Source: an uncultured Emergencia sp. (GTDB lineage Bacteria; Bacillota; Clostridia; Peptostreptococcales; Anaerovoracaceae). Taken from it: a DNA stretch of 64,000 bases. The notes below the pieces were generated by a model. That model was not told the DNA's origin, made no database searches, and worked only from the letters and a program-made list of their open reading frames with translations. The stretch is from contig CAJFTU010000009.1 of assembly GCA_904420065.1 (NCBI GenBank), positions 62,001-126,000 of the forward strand. The letters are read 5' to 3'. The translations under genes and the position numbers were made by a program. The stretch's first letter is position 1. The number at the start of each line of letters is the position of its first letter. Of this stretch, positions 15,205 to 23,509 are shown piece by piece.

Positions 15205-17766
15205 TTAAGTTATCGGCTTACCGATGTATTTTTCCCGTATTTCCTGATTTGCGGCGATGATCCGCTCGCGCAGCTCTCGAGCCGGCATGCGCAGCGCGCC
15301 CTGCCCGAATACCATCAGTTGTTCCAGACCGTCGGAAGTAGCTACCGTAAGGTGCAGCTTTTTCACGTTTTCCAGAACGAACTTTTCGATATACTGATCG
15401 GCGGTTTGCCCTTCTCTCGTATAGATTACAGAGAGATCGCCGTACTTCTCCGTCGTTCCCGCATTTCCCGGCTGCTTATAAGCATCGAACACGATGATGA
15501 TTTCGGTGCCGTAGTAGCCCTGATAGTTGGAGAGAATCTCGATCAGCATATTGCGGGCGTTTTCCAGGCTGCTCTCCGCCATATCCTTGAGCTCATCCCA
15601 GGCGAAGATCATGTTATAGCCATCCACGAGAAGAACCTGCCTGGAGCGGCTGTCGTTGTAACCGCTGTCTACTTTTATCCTGCCTGCGCCGCTGTCTGCC
15701 GAAATAATCCTCTGACTGCGTTTGAAACGATTGTTCTCCCGCTTGCTGATTCCGTACGTCTGTCGGAAAATGGCCTCCAGTTCCTCGTCGCTCACACTGC
15801 TGCCCGACCTGCGGGTCCTTTCTTCTGGATTATCCTTGGGCTCCGCTTTCAGAAAACCTTCAAGGTGCATGTAATGTTTAACTTCATCCCACGGTACCGC
15901 CGTTCCGGCGCCGTTTCGGCAAAAGATAGATCCCGCTGGATTTTCCAGATCCCCGTCGGCGTCATATCCCGACGCCTCGATAACTTCTTCCGCGTTGTGA
16001 CAGGGAAAGTACCCCTGAAAGACACAGGAAAGCCGGCCTTCTCCCTTGGTATAGGACAGGACTTCTCTCTGATAACCGTTCATCTCGCATACCGGCGCCC
16101 TTCCCGTCAGCACCGCTGTTTCCGCAAAAGTCTCCGGAGGATCTGCGGTGCCGTGCATCCGCTGAATATCGTGTATTGCGCGTCCTACCGCTGCAGAAGG
16201 CACTTCGAGACGAAAGGAATAGTAAGGCTCAAGAAGGATGGAATTCGCCTGGCGAAGACCGTTGCGCACCGCCCTGTAGGTAGCCTGACGGAAGTCTCCG
16301 CCCTCGGTGTGCTTTTCGTGCGCTTTTCCGGAAACCAGAGTAATTCTCATATCCGTAATTGGGGAACCGGTCAAAACGCCGATGTGCTCCTTTTCTGCAA
16401 GGTGGGTCAAAATCAGCCGCTGCCAATTTCGATCCAGCAGATCTTCGCTGCACACCGTATCGAACATCAGTCCGCTTCCTGCAGGAAGCGGTTCCATGAG
16501 AAGATGAACCTCCGCATAGTGACGGAGAGGTTCAAAGTGCCCCACTCCTTCTACCCTTTCTGCGATCGTCTCTTTATACAGGATGGTTCCGCTGCCCCAT
16601 TGTACGCACAGACCAAAGCGTTCAGCCATCAGTTCGCTTAATATCTCGCCTTGTATTTCCCCCATCAGCTGTACATTGATCTTCTCGCCGACCTCATCCC
16701 ACAAAACATGAAGTTCCGGAATTTCTTCCTCGATAAGGCAGAACTTTTCGTAGGCACCGTGTAGATTCTCCCCTTCAGGCAAAACGGCCTGATAGGTAAG
16801 CACCGTATCGAGGATCGTTTTTTTCATTTCTGGCTCTGCGCCGAGGGATTGACCGCACCGGCTTGAAGCGAGGCCGGTTACCGCGCAGACCGTTCCCGCA
16901 GAGACCTGCTCTGCCGTTTCAAAACGGCTGCCGGAATAAATGCGGATCTGACTTATCTTTTCGTCACCGACAGTATCCCGAACGCGGAGAGTTCCTCCGG
17001 TTACCTTCAGGTGCGTGAGGCGGTTTCCTTTTTCATCTCTGGTAATCTTAAAGACTCGGGCGCCGAAGCTGTCCGGATATGACGGAGGATTCCCATAGCG
17101 GGCGATTCCTTCGAGAAAGCGGTCAATTCCCTCCATTTTCAGCGCCGATCCGCTGTAAACAGGGAAAATCTTTCTCGCAGCAATGCTCTCTGCTACAGCT
17201 GTCGTATCCAGATTGCCCTGCTGTAAATACTGATCCAGCAGCCGCTCATCGCAGAGCGCCGCCTTTTCCCAGAGTTCCTCCCCCTCTTTGTCAAAAGATA
17301 TGCAGCTTTCGTTCAGTTCCTTCTGAAGAAGGGAAATCGTCCGATCCAGGTCGGCGCTTTCCAGATCCATCTTATTGATAAAAAGAAAGACAGGCACGCC
17401 GTAACGCTCCAGAAGACTCCATATGGTCTTCACCTGTCCCTGCATGCCGTCGGCGCCGCTGATGATCAGGACGGCATAATCCAGCACCTGCAGCGTCCTC
17501 TCCATTTCCGCCGAAAAATCCATATGGCCTGGAGTATCGAGAAGGGTTACCGTTTTTCCCTGCAGAGGAAAAACCGCCTGTTTGGAAAAAATGGTAATCC
17601 CCCGCTGTTGCTCAAGACGGTAGGTATCGAGAAAGGCATCGCCCCGATCGACCCTGCCGGGAGCGCGTAAGACACCTGTCTTGTACAGGATACTCTCAGA
17701 CAACGTCGTCTTTCCGGCGTCAACGTGGGCGAGGATTCCCAGGGTCACTTTATCGCTCTTAATCAT
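15205..17766 (-). CDS. TetM/EF-G-like ribosomal GTPase fused to a Rae1-like NYN nuclease domain
   Basis: An 853-residue, two-part protein. Residues 1-~640 are a TetM/TetO-type translational GTPase: P-loop AHVDAGKTT, switch I LEQQRGITI, DTPGHMDF, NKMD, SGSA, then EF-G domains II-V. The C-terminal ~165 residues after a basic linker are a NYN (PIN-like) domain closely resembling Rae1/YacP: LLVDGYNMI, IIIVFDAYK, REGQTADQYIEK, VATSDGLEQ and FGQGALRMPARELRE. Rae1 is known as a ribosome A-site mRNA endonuclease; TetM-type proteins dock at the same site. Joint action on ribosomes is inference. The ATG at 17766 begins the GTPase proper and overlaps the upstream gene by 8 bases (an open extension to 18009 is spurious). 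Confidence 0.92.
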   Translation of the reverse strand: MIKSDKVTLGILAHVDAGKTTLSESILYKTGVLRAPGRVDRGDAFLDTYRLEQQRGITIFSKQAVFPLQGKTVTLLDTPGHMDFSAEMERTLQVLDYAVLIISGADGMQGQVKTIWSLLERYGVPVFLFINKMDLESADLDRTISLLQKELNESCISFDKEGEELWEKAALCDERLLDQYLQQGNLDTTAVAESIAARKIFPVYSGSALKMEGIDRFLEGIARYGNPPSYPDSFGARVFKITRDEKGNRLTHLKVTGGTLRVRDTVGDEKISQIRIYSGSRFETAEQVSAGTVCAVTGLASSRCGQSLGAEPEMKKTILDTVLTYQAVLPEGENLHGAYEKFCLIEEEIPELHVLWDEVGEKINVQLMGEIQGEILSELMAERFGLCVQWGSGTILYKETIAERVEGVGHFEPLRHYAEVHLLMEPLPAGSGLMFDTVCSEDLLDRNWQRLILTHLAEKEHIGVLTGSPITDMRITLVSGKAHEKHTEGGDFRQATYRAVRNGLRQANSILLEPYYSFRLEVPSAAVGRAIHDIQRMHGTADPPETFAETAVLTGRAPVCEMNGYQREVLSYTKGEGRLSCVFQGYFPCHNAEEVIEASGYDADGDLENPAGSIFCRNGAGTAVPWDEVKHYMHLEGFLKAEPKDNPEERTRRSGSSVSDEELEAIFRQTYGISKRENNRFKRSQRIISADSGAGRIKVDSGYNDSRSRQVLLVDGYNMIFAWDELKDMAESSLENARNMLIEILSNYQGYYGTEIIIVFDAYKQPGNAGTTEKYGDLSVIYTREGQTADQYIEKFVLENVKKLHLTVATSDGLEQLMVFGQGALRMPARELRERIIAANQEIREKYIGKPIT

Positions 17767-18178
17767 TGTCTTCACTCTTCTCTTCCGAAGCCGGTCCGTA
17801 AAGGCTATTGCCGCAGTGAGCACAGTACTTTCGCGGCCGGATAAACACGAGGTATCTTCCGGTCCAGACCGGTCCGCCGCAATGCGGACAGACCAGGTTC
17901 TTACGGACATAGCGCGCAAACAGATATTCCAGTGGAACCATGAACACCATGGCGATAAGAGTAATCGCCGCAGTCTCGTCGGTAAAGTACATGGAAATGA
18001 TGATCCCAACGAGGAACAGACAGATTACGCTCTTTTCCAGTATTTCCATCTTCTTGTATTTCCACAGCGCCTCTTTGTAGGAACCCTTTGGAATGTCCTT
18101 AATGCCCATATAGAGTCCGAACACGTTAAAATAGATCAACGCAGTAACGATAACGGAAAAGACAATGTATTTGGTCAC
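17759..18178 (-). CDS. Small membrane protein with C-terminal zinc ribbon, unknown function
   Basis: A 139-residue protein that I cannot assign to a named family. An N-terminal helix (about 4-24), then two further hydrophobic helices (about 50-66 and 70-85), precede a cytoplasmic zinc ribbon with two CxxCG pairs, CPHCGG and CAHCGN, about 22 residues apart. The tail is acidic. It overlaps the CNNM gene upstream by 4 bases and the TetM-NYN gene downstream by 8, so all three are likely translated from one message. A role linked to either neighbour is speculative. Confidence 0.85.
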   Translation of the reverse strand: MTKYIVFSVIVTALIYFNVFGLYMGIKDIPKGSYKEALWKYKKMEILEKSVICLFLVGIIISMYFTDETAAITLIAMVFMVPLEYLFARYVRKNLVCPHCGGPVWTGRYLVFIRPRKYCAHCGNSLYGPASEEKSEDND

Positions 18179-19485
18179 TGTTCATCCTCCTCCGCTTCTC
18201 CACTGTCTTCAGGCGCCGGAACGATTTCCATTTCCACCTTCTCGATTCGCCGTTCTTTCACCGACAATATGCGGAACAGGTAATGCTCAAACCGGATTTC
18301 TCGATTCGTCTGCCCTTCTTCCGGAATCTCGCCGAGAATGTCGATGAGAAAACCGCCGATGGTTTCGCTGCTTTCCGATTCCAGATTGATATCCAGCTCT
18401 TCGTTCAAATCGCTGAGAGAAACGTTTCCGTCTACCAGATAATGATTATCATCAACCTTCTCAATGATATGCTCTTCTTCATCATATTCATCATCGATGT
18501 CTCCGACGATTTCCTCGATGATGTCCTCGATGGTCACAATGCCGCTGAACCCGCCGTATTCGTCGATGAGGACGGCAATGTGCTGCTTTTCGATCTGAAG
18601 TTCAAAGAACAGAGCGTCGATGTTTTTCGTTTCCGGAACGAAATACGCTTTTCTCAAAATCGAGCGGATGTCCACATTGTCGAAACCGCTCTCTCTGGCC
18701 TTGATCAGGTAGTCCTTGATGTGGAGTATACCGATGATATTGTCCGTGTCATCCTCACATACCGGAATACGGGAATAACGCAGCTGCATCAGCTGGTCTA
18801 TATATTCTTCCGGCGGATCGTTGATATCGATCAAAAATACATCTGTCCGCGGCGTCATGATTTCATAAGCCAGCTCATCGTCAAACTGAAAGATGCTGTT
18901 GATCATCTTTCTGCCCTCTTCTTTGATTTCTCCGCTTTCCTGGCCGGCATCGAGCATAGACATGACCTTTTCTTCGGAATATCCGCTGTATTCGACTTCC
19001 GTATCCTGATGGAAAAGCTTCAGGAAGAGGTTGGCAAGGAAGGTTAAAACGACGACAAAAGGCGTCATCAGAACGACGAAGAACTTTTGAATACCTGTCA
19101 GAGACAAGGCGATAGAGTCGCTGTGCTGCTGCGCGACCTTTCTTGTAAAGAATTCGCTGAAGACCACAGTTGCCGTTACAAACACGACTATAGAAAGCAC
19201 GTCGTTGTACGGAAGAGTTATGGTAAAGAAAAGACCCGCAGCGATAAAGACGTAGCTCAGAAGCCGGTTGGTAAACCTGTACTCTGTAGGTTTTTCCAGA
19301 AGAGAAAGCAGCTTGGCCGCATGCTTGTCTTCTCCGGCCATCTGACGGATCTTGTTCCGGCTGACTGCGTTCATCGCCGTGTTGGAAAGAACGACAAAAC
19401 CGTTCAGGAAAATCATGAGAACAATGAAAATAAACTGCAGCTGCAAAGGCAGGCCGCTGGGGTCGGATGACATGTTGAAACTCAC
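18175..19485 (-). CDS. CNNM/CorC-family transporter (hemolysin-like)
   Basis: A 436-residue inner-membrane protein of the CNNM/CorC family, associated with Mg2+/Co2+ efflux or homeostasis. Three to four N-terminal membrane helices (DUF21, about 12-165) are followed by the signature PRTDVFLIDINDP, a CBS pair (about 210-330, with SRIPVCEDDTDNIIGILHIKD and IDEYGGFSGIVTIEDI) and a CorC_HlyC C-terminal domain ending in an acidic tail. The name hemolysin is historical. It is 8 bases downstream of the trhP gene. Confidence 0.93.
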   Translation of the reverse strand: MSFNMSSDPSGLPLQLQFIFIVLMIFLNGFVVLSNTAMNAVSRNKIRQMAGEDKHAAKLLSLLEKPTEYRFTNRLLSYVFIAAGLFFTITLPYNDVLSIVVFVTATVVFSEFFTRKVAQQHSDSIALSLTGIQKFFVVLMTPFVVVLTFLANLFLKLFHQDTEVEYSGYSEEKVMSMLDAGQESGEIKEEGRKMINSIFQFDDELAYEIMTPRTDVFLIDINDPPEEYIDQLMQLRYSRIPVCEDDTDNIIGILHIKDYLIKARESGFDNVDIRSILRKAYFVPETKNIDALFFELQIEKQHIAVLIDEYGGFSGIVTIEDIIEEIVGDIDDEYDEEEHIIEKVDDNHYLVDGNVSLSDLNEELDINLESESSETIGGFLIDILGEIPEEGQTNREIRFEHYLFRILSVKERRIEKVEMEIVPAPEDSGEAEEDEQ

Positions 19486-19493
19486 TCTCCTTC

Positions 19494-20726
19494 TTACTTC
19501 TTTTTGCGCAGCATGTAGTCGGGTTTTACCGGCTGCGCTGTTTTAATCCTCAGCATTTGCTGCGGATGAGGCGCGCAGGAGATCGGCTCTCCTGTCTCTT
19601 CATCGTACATTTCTGTCAAAGTCTGAACAAAGAAATCGATATCCGGTCCGAAGATTTCGATTTCATCGCCCGCGGACATCTTGTTCCTCTGTTCTACCAC
19701 GGCAAATCCGGTATTTTCGTCATAGCTTCTGACTATGCCGATAAAAGAATAATCCCGGGTATATGCGCTGGTCTGGTAGTTCTGATCTTTGTTGGTCGGC
19801 TTGTCAAAGTAAAAGCCGGTCGTAAATTCCCTGTGACTGACCTTTTTCACTTCACTCAGCCATTCCGGATCAAAACGATAGTTTTCCGGATCGGCAAAAT
19901 AGGCGTCGAGAGCTCTTCTGTATCCGTGAACCACCGTGGCTACGTAAAATATACTCTTCATCCTGCCTTCGATCTTTGCGCTGGTTATTCCGCTTTCTAT
20001 GATCTGAGGCAGATACTCTATCATGCACAGATCCCTTGAGTTCAGGATATAGGTTCCCCTTTCGTCCTCCTCGACAGGATAGTATTCACCCGGTCTTTTT
20101 TCTTCGACGAGGGAATACTTCCATCGGCAGGGATGGGCGCACATTCCTCGGTTGGCGTCTCTTTCGATCATAAAATTGCTCAGAAGACACCGGCCGGAAT
20201 AGGAAATGCACATGGCTCCGTGAACGAAAGCCTCCAGCTCCATGTCCTCAGGGATATTGTCCCGTATCTGGCGGATCTCCGAAAAAGTCAGCTCCCTGGC
20301 TAAAACCAGCCGCTTTACGCCCATCTTGTACCAGAACCCGGCCGTGCGGAAATTGGTCATATTAGCCTGTGTACTCAGGTGAATTTCCGCATCCGGTATG
20401 ATCTCTCTGATCAGATCGATGACGCCCGGATCGGATACGATGAATCCGTCGATATCCACTTCTCTGATCTTCTGCAGATATTCCGTCAGCGGATCGATAT
20501 CTTCGTTGTGCGCAAAGATATTCACCGTCAGATAGCAGCGTTTGCCCCTCTCGTGGGCAAATGCCGTTCCTTCTTTCATTTCTTCGATGGTAAGGTTTCC
20601 CGCTCCCGCTCTCAGGCTGAACATCTCTCCGCCGAAGTAAACAGCGTCTGCGCCGTAAATAATTGCAATCTTCAGCTTCTCCAGATCTCCTGCCGGAGCA
20701 AGCAGCTCAAAATCTTCTCTCTTCAT
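19494..20726 (-). CDS. trhP: U32-family tRNA hydroxylation protein TrhP
   Basis: A peptidase-U32-family protein; this subgroup is now known to hydroxylate U34 of certain tRNAs, using prephenate-derived chemistry and an Fe-S cluster, rather than to cleave peptides. It has 410 residues from the ATG at 20726 (preceded by GGGGAG). The start ELLAPAGDLEKLKIAI, the cysteines in SGRCLLSNFM, GMCAHPCRWKYS and LNSRDLCMIEYLP, and the KIEGRMKS segment are diagnostic. Its direct partner, the methyltransferase TrmR, is encoded immediately upstream and overlaps it by 20 bases. Confidence 0.92.
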   Translation of the reverse strand: MKREDFELLAPAGDLEKLKIAIIYGADAVYFGGEMFSLRAGAGNLTIEEMKEGTAFAHERGKRCYLTVNIFAHNEDIDPLTEYLQKIREVDIDGFIVSDPGVIDLIREIIPDAEIHLSTQANMTNFRTAGFWYKMGVKRLVLARELTFSEIRQIRDNIPEDMELEAFVHGAMCISYSGRCLLSNFMIERDANRGMCAHPCRWKYSLVEEKRPGEYYPVEEDERGTYILNSRDLCMIEYLPQIIESGITSAKIEGRMKSIFYVATVVHGYRRALDAYFADPENYRFDPEWLSEVKKVSHREFTTGFYFDKPTNKDQNYQTSAYTRDYSFIGIVRSYDENTGFAVVEQRNKMSAGDEIEIFGPDIDFFVQTLTEMYDEETGEPISCAPHPQQMLRIKTAQPVKPDYMLRKKK

Positions 20727-21384
20727 TTTCTCCCCGGTATATGGAAACGGCAAGCCCGTCGCCTACGCTCATCAGCGAGGTTTCAAGCTCTCTGCTGCTG
20801 CAGATATACTCCACATATTCTCTCATCTTTTTTCTGTTTGTCTTGTGTTTTCTGCCCGTATCGTATTCTTCCGAAACCGTCGCCGCTCTCATCAGAATAT
20901 TATCCGAGACGATCAGGGCGCCTTTCCTGCACAGAGGCAGAGCGCTGTCCAGAAAACGCCTGTAATGGCTTTTCGCGCCGTCGATGAAAACGAAATCAAA
21001 ATCGCCGATCCTGTTGTCGGATAACTTTTCCTCCTGCTCCTGCCCGTCGCCGAGCAGGATATGAATTCTGTCTGACAGACCTGCCTGGTCGATATTGTGC
21101 TTTGCCGAACGGACGGCGGTTTCGTCTTTGTCGATGGTATAGATTACCGCTTCCGGACACTTCTTCGCAAAGTAGACAGCCGAATAACCGATGGCTGTTC
21201 CGATTTCCAGAATTCTCTTCGGCCGCTTCAGCGACAGCAGCAGAGAAAGCACGGCTTCCGTCTCCCGAAGGATGATGGGAACATTGTCTCTCTCTCCTGT
21301 CTCGCGGAGGATTTCAAGATCTTCGTCCAGGCAGCGATAAAATCCGTTCAGGTATTCGGTCACCTGCTGATTGGTAATATTCAT
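20707..21384 (-). CDS. trmR: tRNA 5-hydroxyuridine O-methyltransferase
   Basis: A class I SAM methyltransferase of the YrrM/TrmR family, which converts 5-hydroxyuridine-34 of tRNAs to 5-methoxyuridine. It has 225 residues from the ATG at 21384, which follows AGGAG by seven bases; the longer frame to 21411 overlaps mltG and lacks a site. The SAM motif is ILEIGTAIGYSAVYFA. Catalytic metal ligands fit FVFIDGAKSHY and VSDNILM. The order mltG-trmR-trhP matches Bacillus yrrL-yrrM-yrrO, supporting the assignment. Confidence 0.9.
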   Translation of the reverse strand: MNITNQQVTEYLNGFYRCLDEDLEILRETGERDNVPIILRETEAVLSLLLSLKRPKRILEIGTAIGYSAVYFAKKCPEAVIYTIDKDETAVRSAKHNIDQAGLSDRIHILLGDGQEQEEKLSDNRIGDFDFVFIDGAKSHYRRFLDSALPLCRKGALIVSDNILMRAATVSEEYDTGRKHKTNRKKMREYVEYICSSRELETSLMSVGDGLAVSIYRGENEERRF

Positions 21385-21388
21385 GCCT

Positions 21389-22438
21389 TTACTCCTGCTG
21401 TTCGAGGGCATTGTAGTAGTCCTCCTTATCCTTGAGGAACTGATTGTAGTCGCTGGAGAACTTCTGTGTTCCGTCCAGCTTGTCGCTGACGACGAAGTAG
21501 AGATAGTCCGTTTCGTCAGGATACAGAGCGGCTTCGATGGATGCCAGTCCCGGACAGCAGATCGGTCCCGGAGGCAGCCCCTGATTGATGTAGGTATTGT
21601 ATGGCGATTCGATCTGAGTATCCGCGTTGGACAAAATCTCTTTCTGCTCTCCCAATATGTACTGTACCGTCGAACACATCTGCAGAGGCATACCCTCTTT
21701 CAGCCTGTTGTAAATCACGCTGGAAACCTTGCCCCGCTCTTCATCAACCTGGGTTTCCCTCTCGATGATCGACGCGATGACCATTATCTCGTTTAAAGAA
21801 TAGCCCAATTCCTCTGCGCGGGCCTTAAATTCTTCGGTGAAGACCGTATCGAACTGGTTCAGCATGGTGTTGATTATGGTTTCCTCATCGGCTCCGAATT
21901 CTACCGTATAGGTCTCCGGAAACAAATATCCCTCAAGATGGTTTTTTCCACTCTGCGCATCCGAAAGAAAATCGTAGCTGAAATTTCCGTCGGTCAACAG
22001 AGAAACAAATTTTTCCCTATCGACGATCCCCTCCTCGGACAGCTTGTCCGCCATCTGATAAATCGTATATCCTTCGGGTATGGTGAAAGTGATATTGTTG
22101 GTCTTTCCGCTGATGATGATCTCTGCGATTTCAGACAGGGTCATGGAAGGCGCAAGCGCGTAAGTACCTGCCTGATATTTTCCGTCATATCCCTTGACCT
22201 TGGAAAAAAATTTAAAGTCCGATGAACTCTCGATTATCCCCTCTTCCTGGAGAAGAGTGCCGATATCCTCCGTGGTCGAGCCCATTTCAACGGTAACGTT
22301 GATCGTATCGGATTTGCTGCTGTCGTACGCCTTGTCCAGGCCGTTTATGTAGATCAGAGCGGCAATTCCTGCGATCAACAGTACGATAATCGTACAGACG
22401 ATGACCAGCAGAAGCTTGTTTCTCATTAATTTCTTCAT
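21389..22438 (-). CDS. mltG: Endolytic transglycosylase MltG
   Basis: A membrane-anchored lytic transglycosylase that cuts nascent peptidoglycan glycan strands and sets their length. Its 349 residues have one N-terminal membrane helix (about 9-32), a LysM-like subdomain (about 45-165) and the YceG catalytic domain with EIMVIASIIERETQ, whose first Glu is catalytic, SVIYNRLKEGMPLQM and YNTYINQGLPPGPI. It is probably the first gene of the mltG-trmR-trhP unit. Confidence 0.94.
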   Translation of the reverse strand: MKKLMRNKLLLVIVCTIIVLLIAGIAALIYINGLDKAYDSSKSDTINVTVEMGSTTEDIGTLLQEEGIIESSSDFKFFSKVKGYDGKYQAGTYALAPSMTLSEIAEIIISGKTNNITFTIPEGYTIYQMADKLSEEGIVDREKFVSLLTDGNFSYDFLSDAQSGKNHLEGYLFPETYTVEFGADEETIINTMLNQFDTVFTEEFKARAEELGYSLNEIMVIASIIERETQVDEERGKVSSVIYNRLKEGMPLQMCSTVQYILGEQKEILSNADTQIESPYNTYINQGLPPGPICCPGLASIEAALYPDETDYLYFVVSDKLDGTQKFSSDYNQFLKDKEDYYNALEQQE

Positions 22439-22458
22439 CTTTTACCTCATATACTTCT

Positions 22459-22485
22459 AAAGGGACGTGAATACGTCCCTTTTTT
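22459..22485. terminator. Terminator between efp and mltG
   Basis: Perfect 10-base arms (AAAGGGACGT and its complement) with a four-base loop. The T-run is strong on the plus strand and weak on the minus strand, so termination of efp may be partial. Confidence 0.6.
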
Positions 22486-22511
22486 AGCCTTTCTATATCG
22501 GCAGGACGGAT

Positions 22512-23075
22512 CTATTCCTTAGATCTGCCCAGATATTCACCTGATCTCGTATCGATCTGAATTTTTTCGCCTTCTTCGATGAAGATCGGAACCTGAATAA
22601 CGGCTCCGGTCTCTACCGTGGCTGCCTTCGTTACGTTTGTCGCAGTATTTCCCTTTACGCCCGGCTCTGTTTCCGTAACAACCAGATCCACAAAGTTAGG
22701 CGCTTCAACGAGGAACGGACTTCCCTTGTAGAATTTGATCGTCGCTTCGTCGTTCTCACGCAGATACTTCATCGCTTCTTCAACCTGATCCTTGCTGATC
22801 GGAATCTGTTCATAAGTCTCGTTGTCCATGAAATAATACAGTTCGCCGTCATTGTAGAGATACTGCATTACCTTTGTATCGATGTGAGCCTTAGGGAATT
22901 TGTCATCCGGATTGAATGCTTCTTCTCTCGTCGCTCCGGTAAGGATATTCTTGTACTTGGTTCTGACAAAAGCAGCGCCTTTTCCCGGCTTTACATGCTG
23001 GAAATCCAGAACGACATGAGGCTCTCCGTTGATCTCAAAAGTAATACCTTTTCTAAAGTCACCTGCACTAATCAT
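22512..23075 (-). CDS. efp: Elongation factor P
   Basis: Rescues ribosomes stalled on polyproline stretches by binding between the P and E sites. It is 187 residues, three beta-barrel domains. The tip loop carries K32 in [14 protein letters not shown], the residue that is modified in many bacteria; the enzyme is not encoded in this window. The C-terminal RSGEYLGR segment is typical. It has its own promoter overlapping the end of ylbF. Confidence 0.97.
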   Translation of the reverse strand: MISAGDFRKGITFEINGEPHVVLDFQHVKPGKGAAFVRTKYKNILTGATREEAFNPDDKFPKAHIDTKVMQYLYNDGELYYFMDNETYEQIPISKDQVEEAMKYLRENDEATIKFYKGSPFLVEAPNFVDLVVTETEPGVKGNTATNVTKAATVETGAVIQVPIFIEEGEKIQIDTRSGEYLGRSKE

Positions 23076-23134
23076 ATTTCTATTCTCACTTTCTTAATAA
23101 TTTATCTCTTAGACTTATCCTGTTATACAGCGTT

Positions 23135-23163
23135 ATTATATCAAATTTACTGGAAATTGCCAA
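23135..23163 (-). promoter_or_regulatory. Promoter of efp
   Basis: Minus strand TTGGCA (23158-23163), a 17-base spacer and a perfect TATAAT (23135-23140), about 60 bases from the efp ATG. The -35 box lies inside the last codons of ylbF. Confidence 0.75.
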
Positions 23164-23485
23164 TACCCATTACGTCGCCCAAAATTTTGTAGACGTCGTT
23201 CATCATCAGCGAAAAACGCATCTGCGCCTGCATATACTGTGCGGCGAGAGGATCCTTCATGATGATCTGATAGAGATTCTGAATCTGCTGCGTCATATCC
23301 GGTGCTGCTTCCTCCCCCATCAGTTGTTTTGCCTGCAATTCCATCTGCTTTGCCTGAAAGTCGTTAATCATCTTTGAAAGTTCTTCGTTCTGATCGACGA
23401 CCTTTTTCAGCTGATCGTACTGTTTAAATTCTTCCGATTCCCGGATGGCCTGCGCGAGACCGTGGGCCTGATCGTAAACATTCAT
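23147..23485 (-). CDS. ylbF: YlbF-family regulator (possible RNase Y/J cofactor)
   Basis: A 112-residue, mostly helical member of the YlbF/YmcA family. In Bacillus, YlbF, YmcA and YaaT form an Fe-S complex that steers RNase Y cleavage and affects sporulation and competence. The sequence is two long amphipathic helices (AHGLAQAIRESEEFKQYDQL; MINDFQAKQMELQAKQ) and a C-terminal helix rich in methionine. No cysteines are visible, so it would rely on partners for any cluster. It lies 24 bases after an RNase J gene, which hints at an mRNA-processing role. Confidence 0.82.
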   Translation of the reverse strand: MNVYDQAHGLAQAIRESEEFKQYDQLKKVVDQNEELSKMINDFQAKQMELQAKQLMGEEAAPDMTQQIQNLYQIIMKDPLAAQYMQAQMRFSLMMNDVYKILGDVMGIGNFQ

Positions 23486-23509
23486 GATTTTACCTCCTAA
23501 ATCCCTGAC

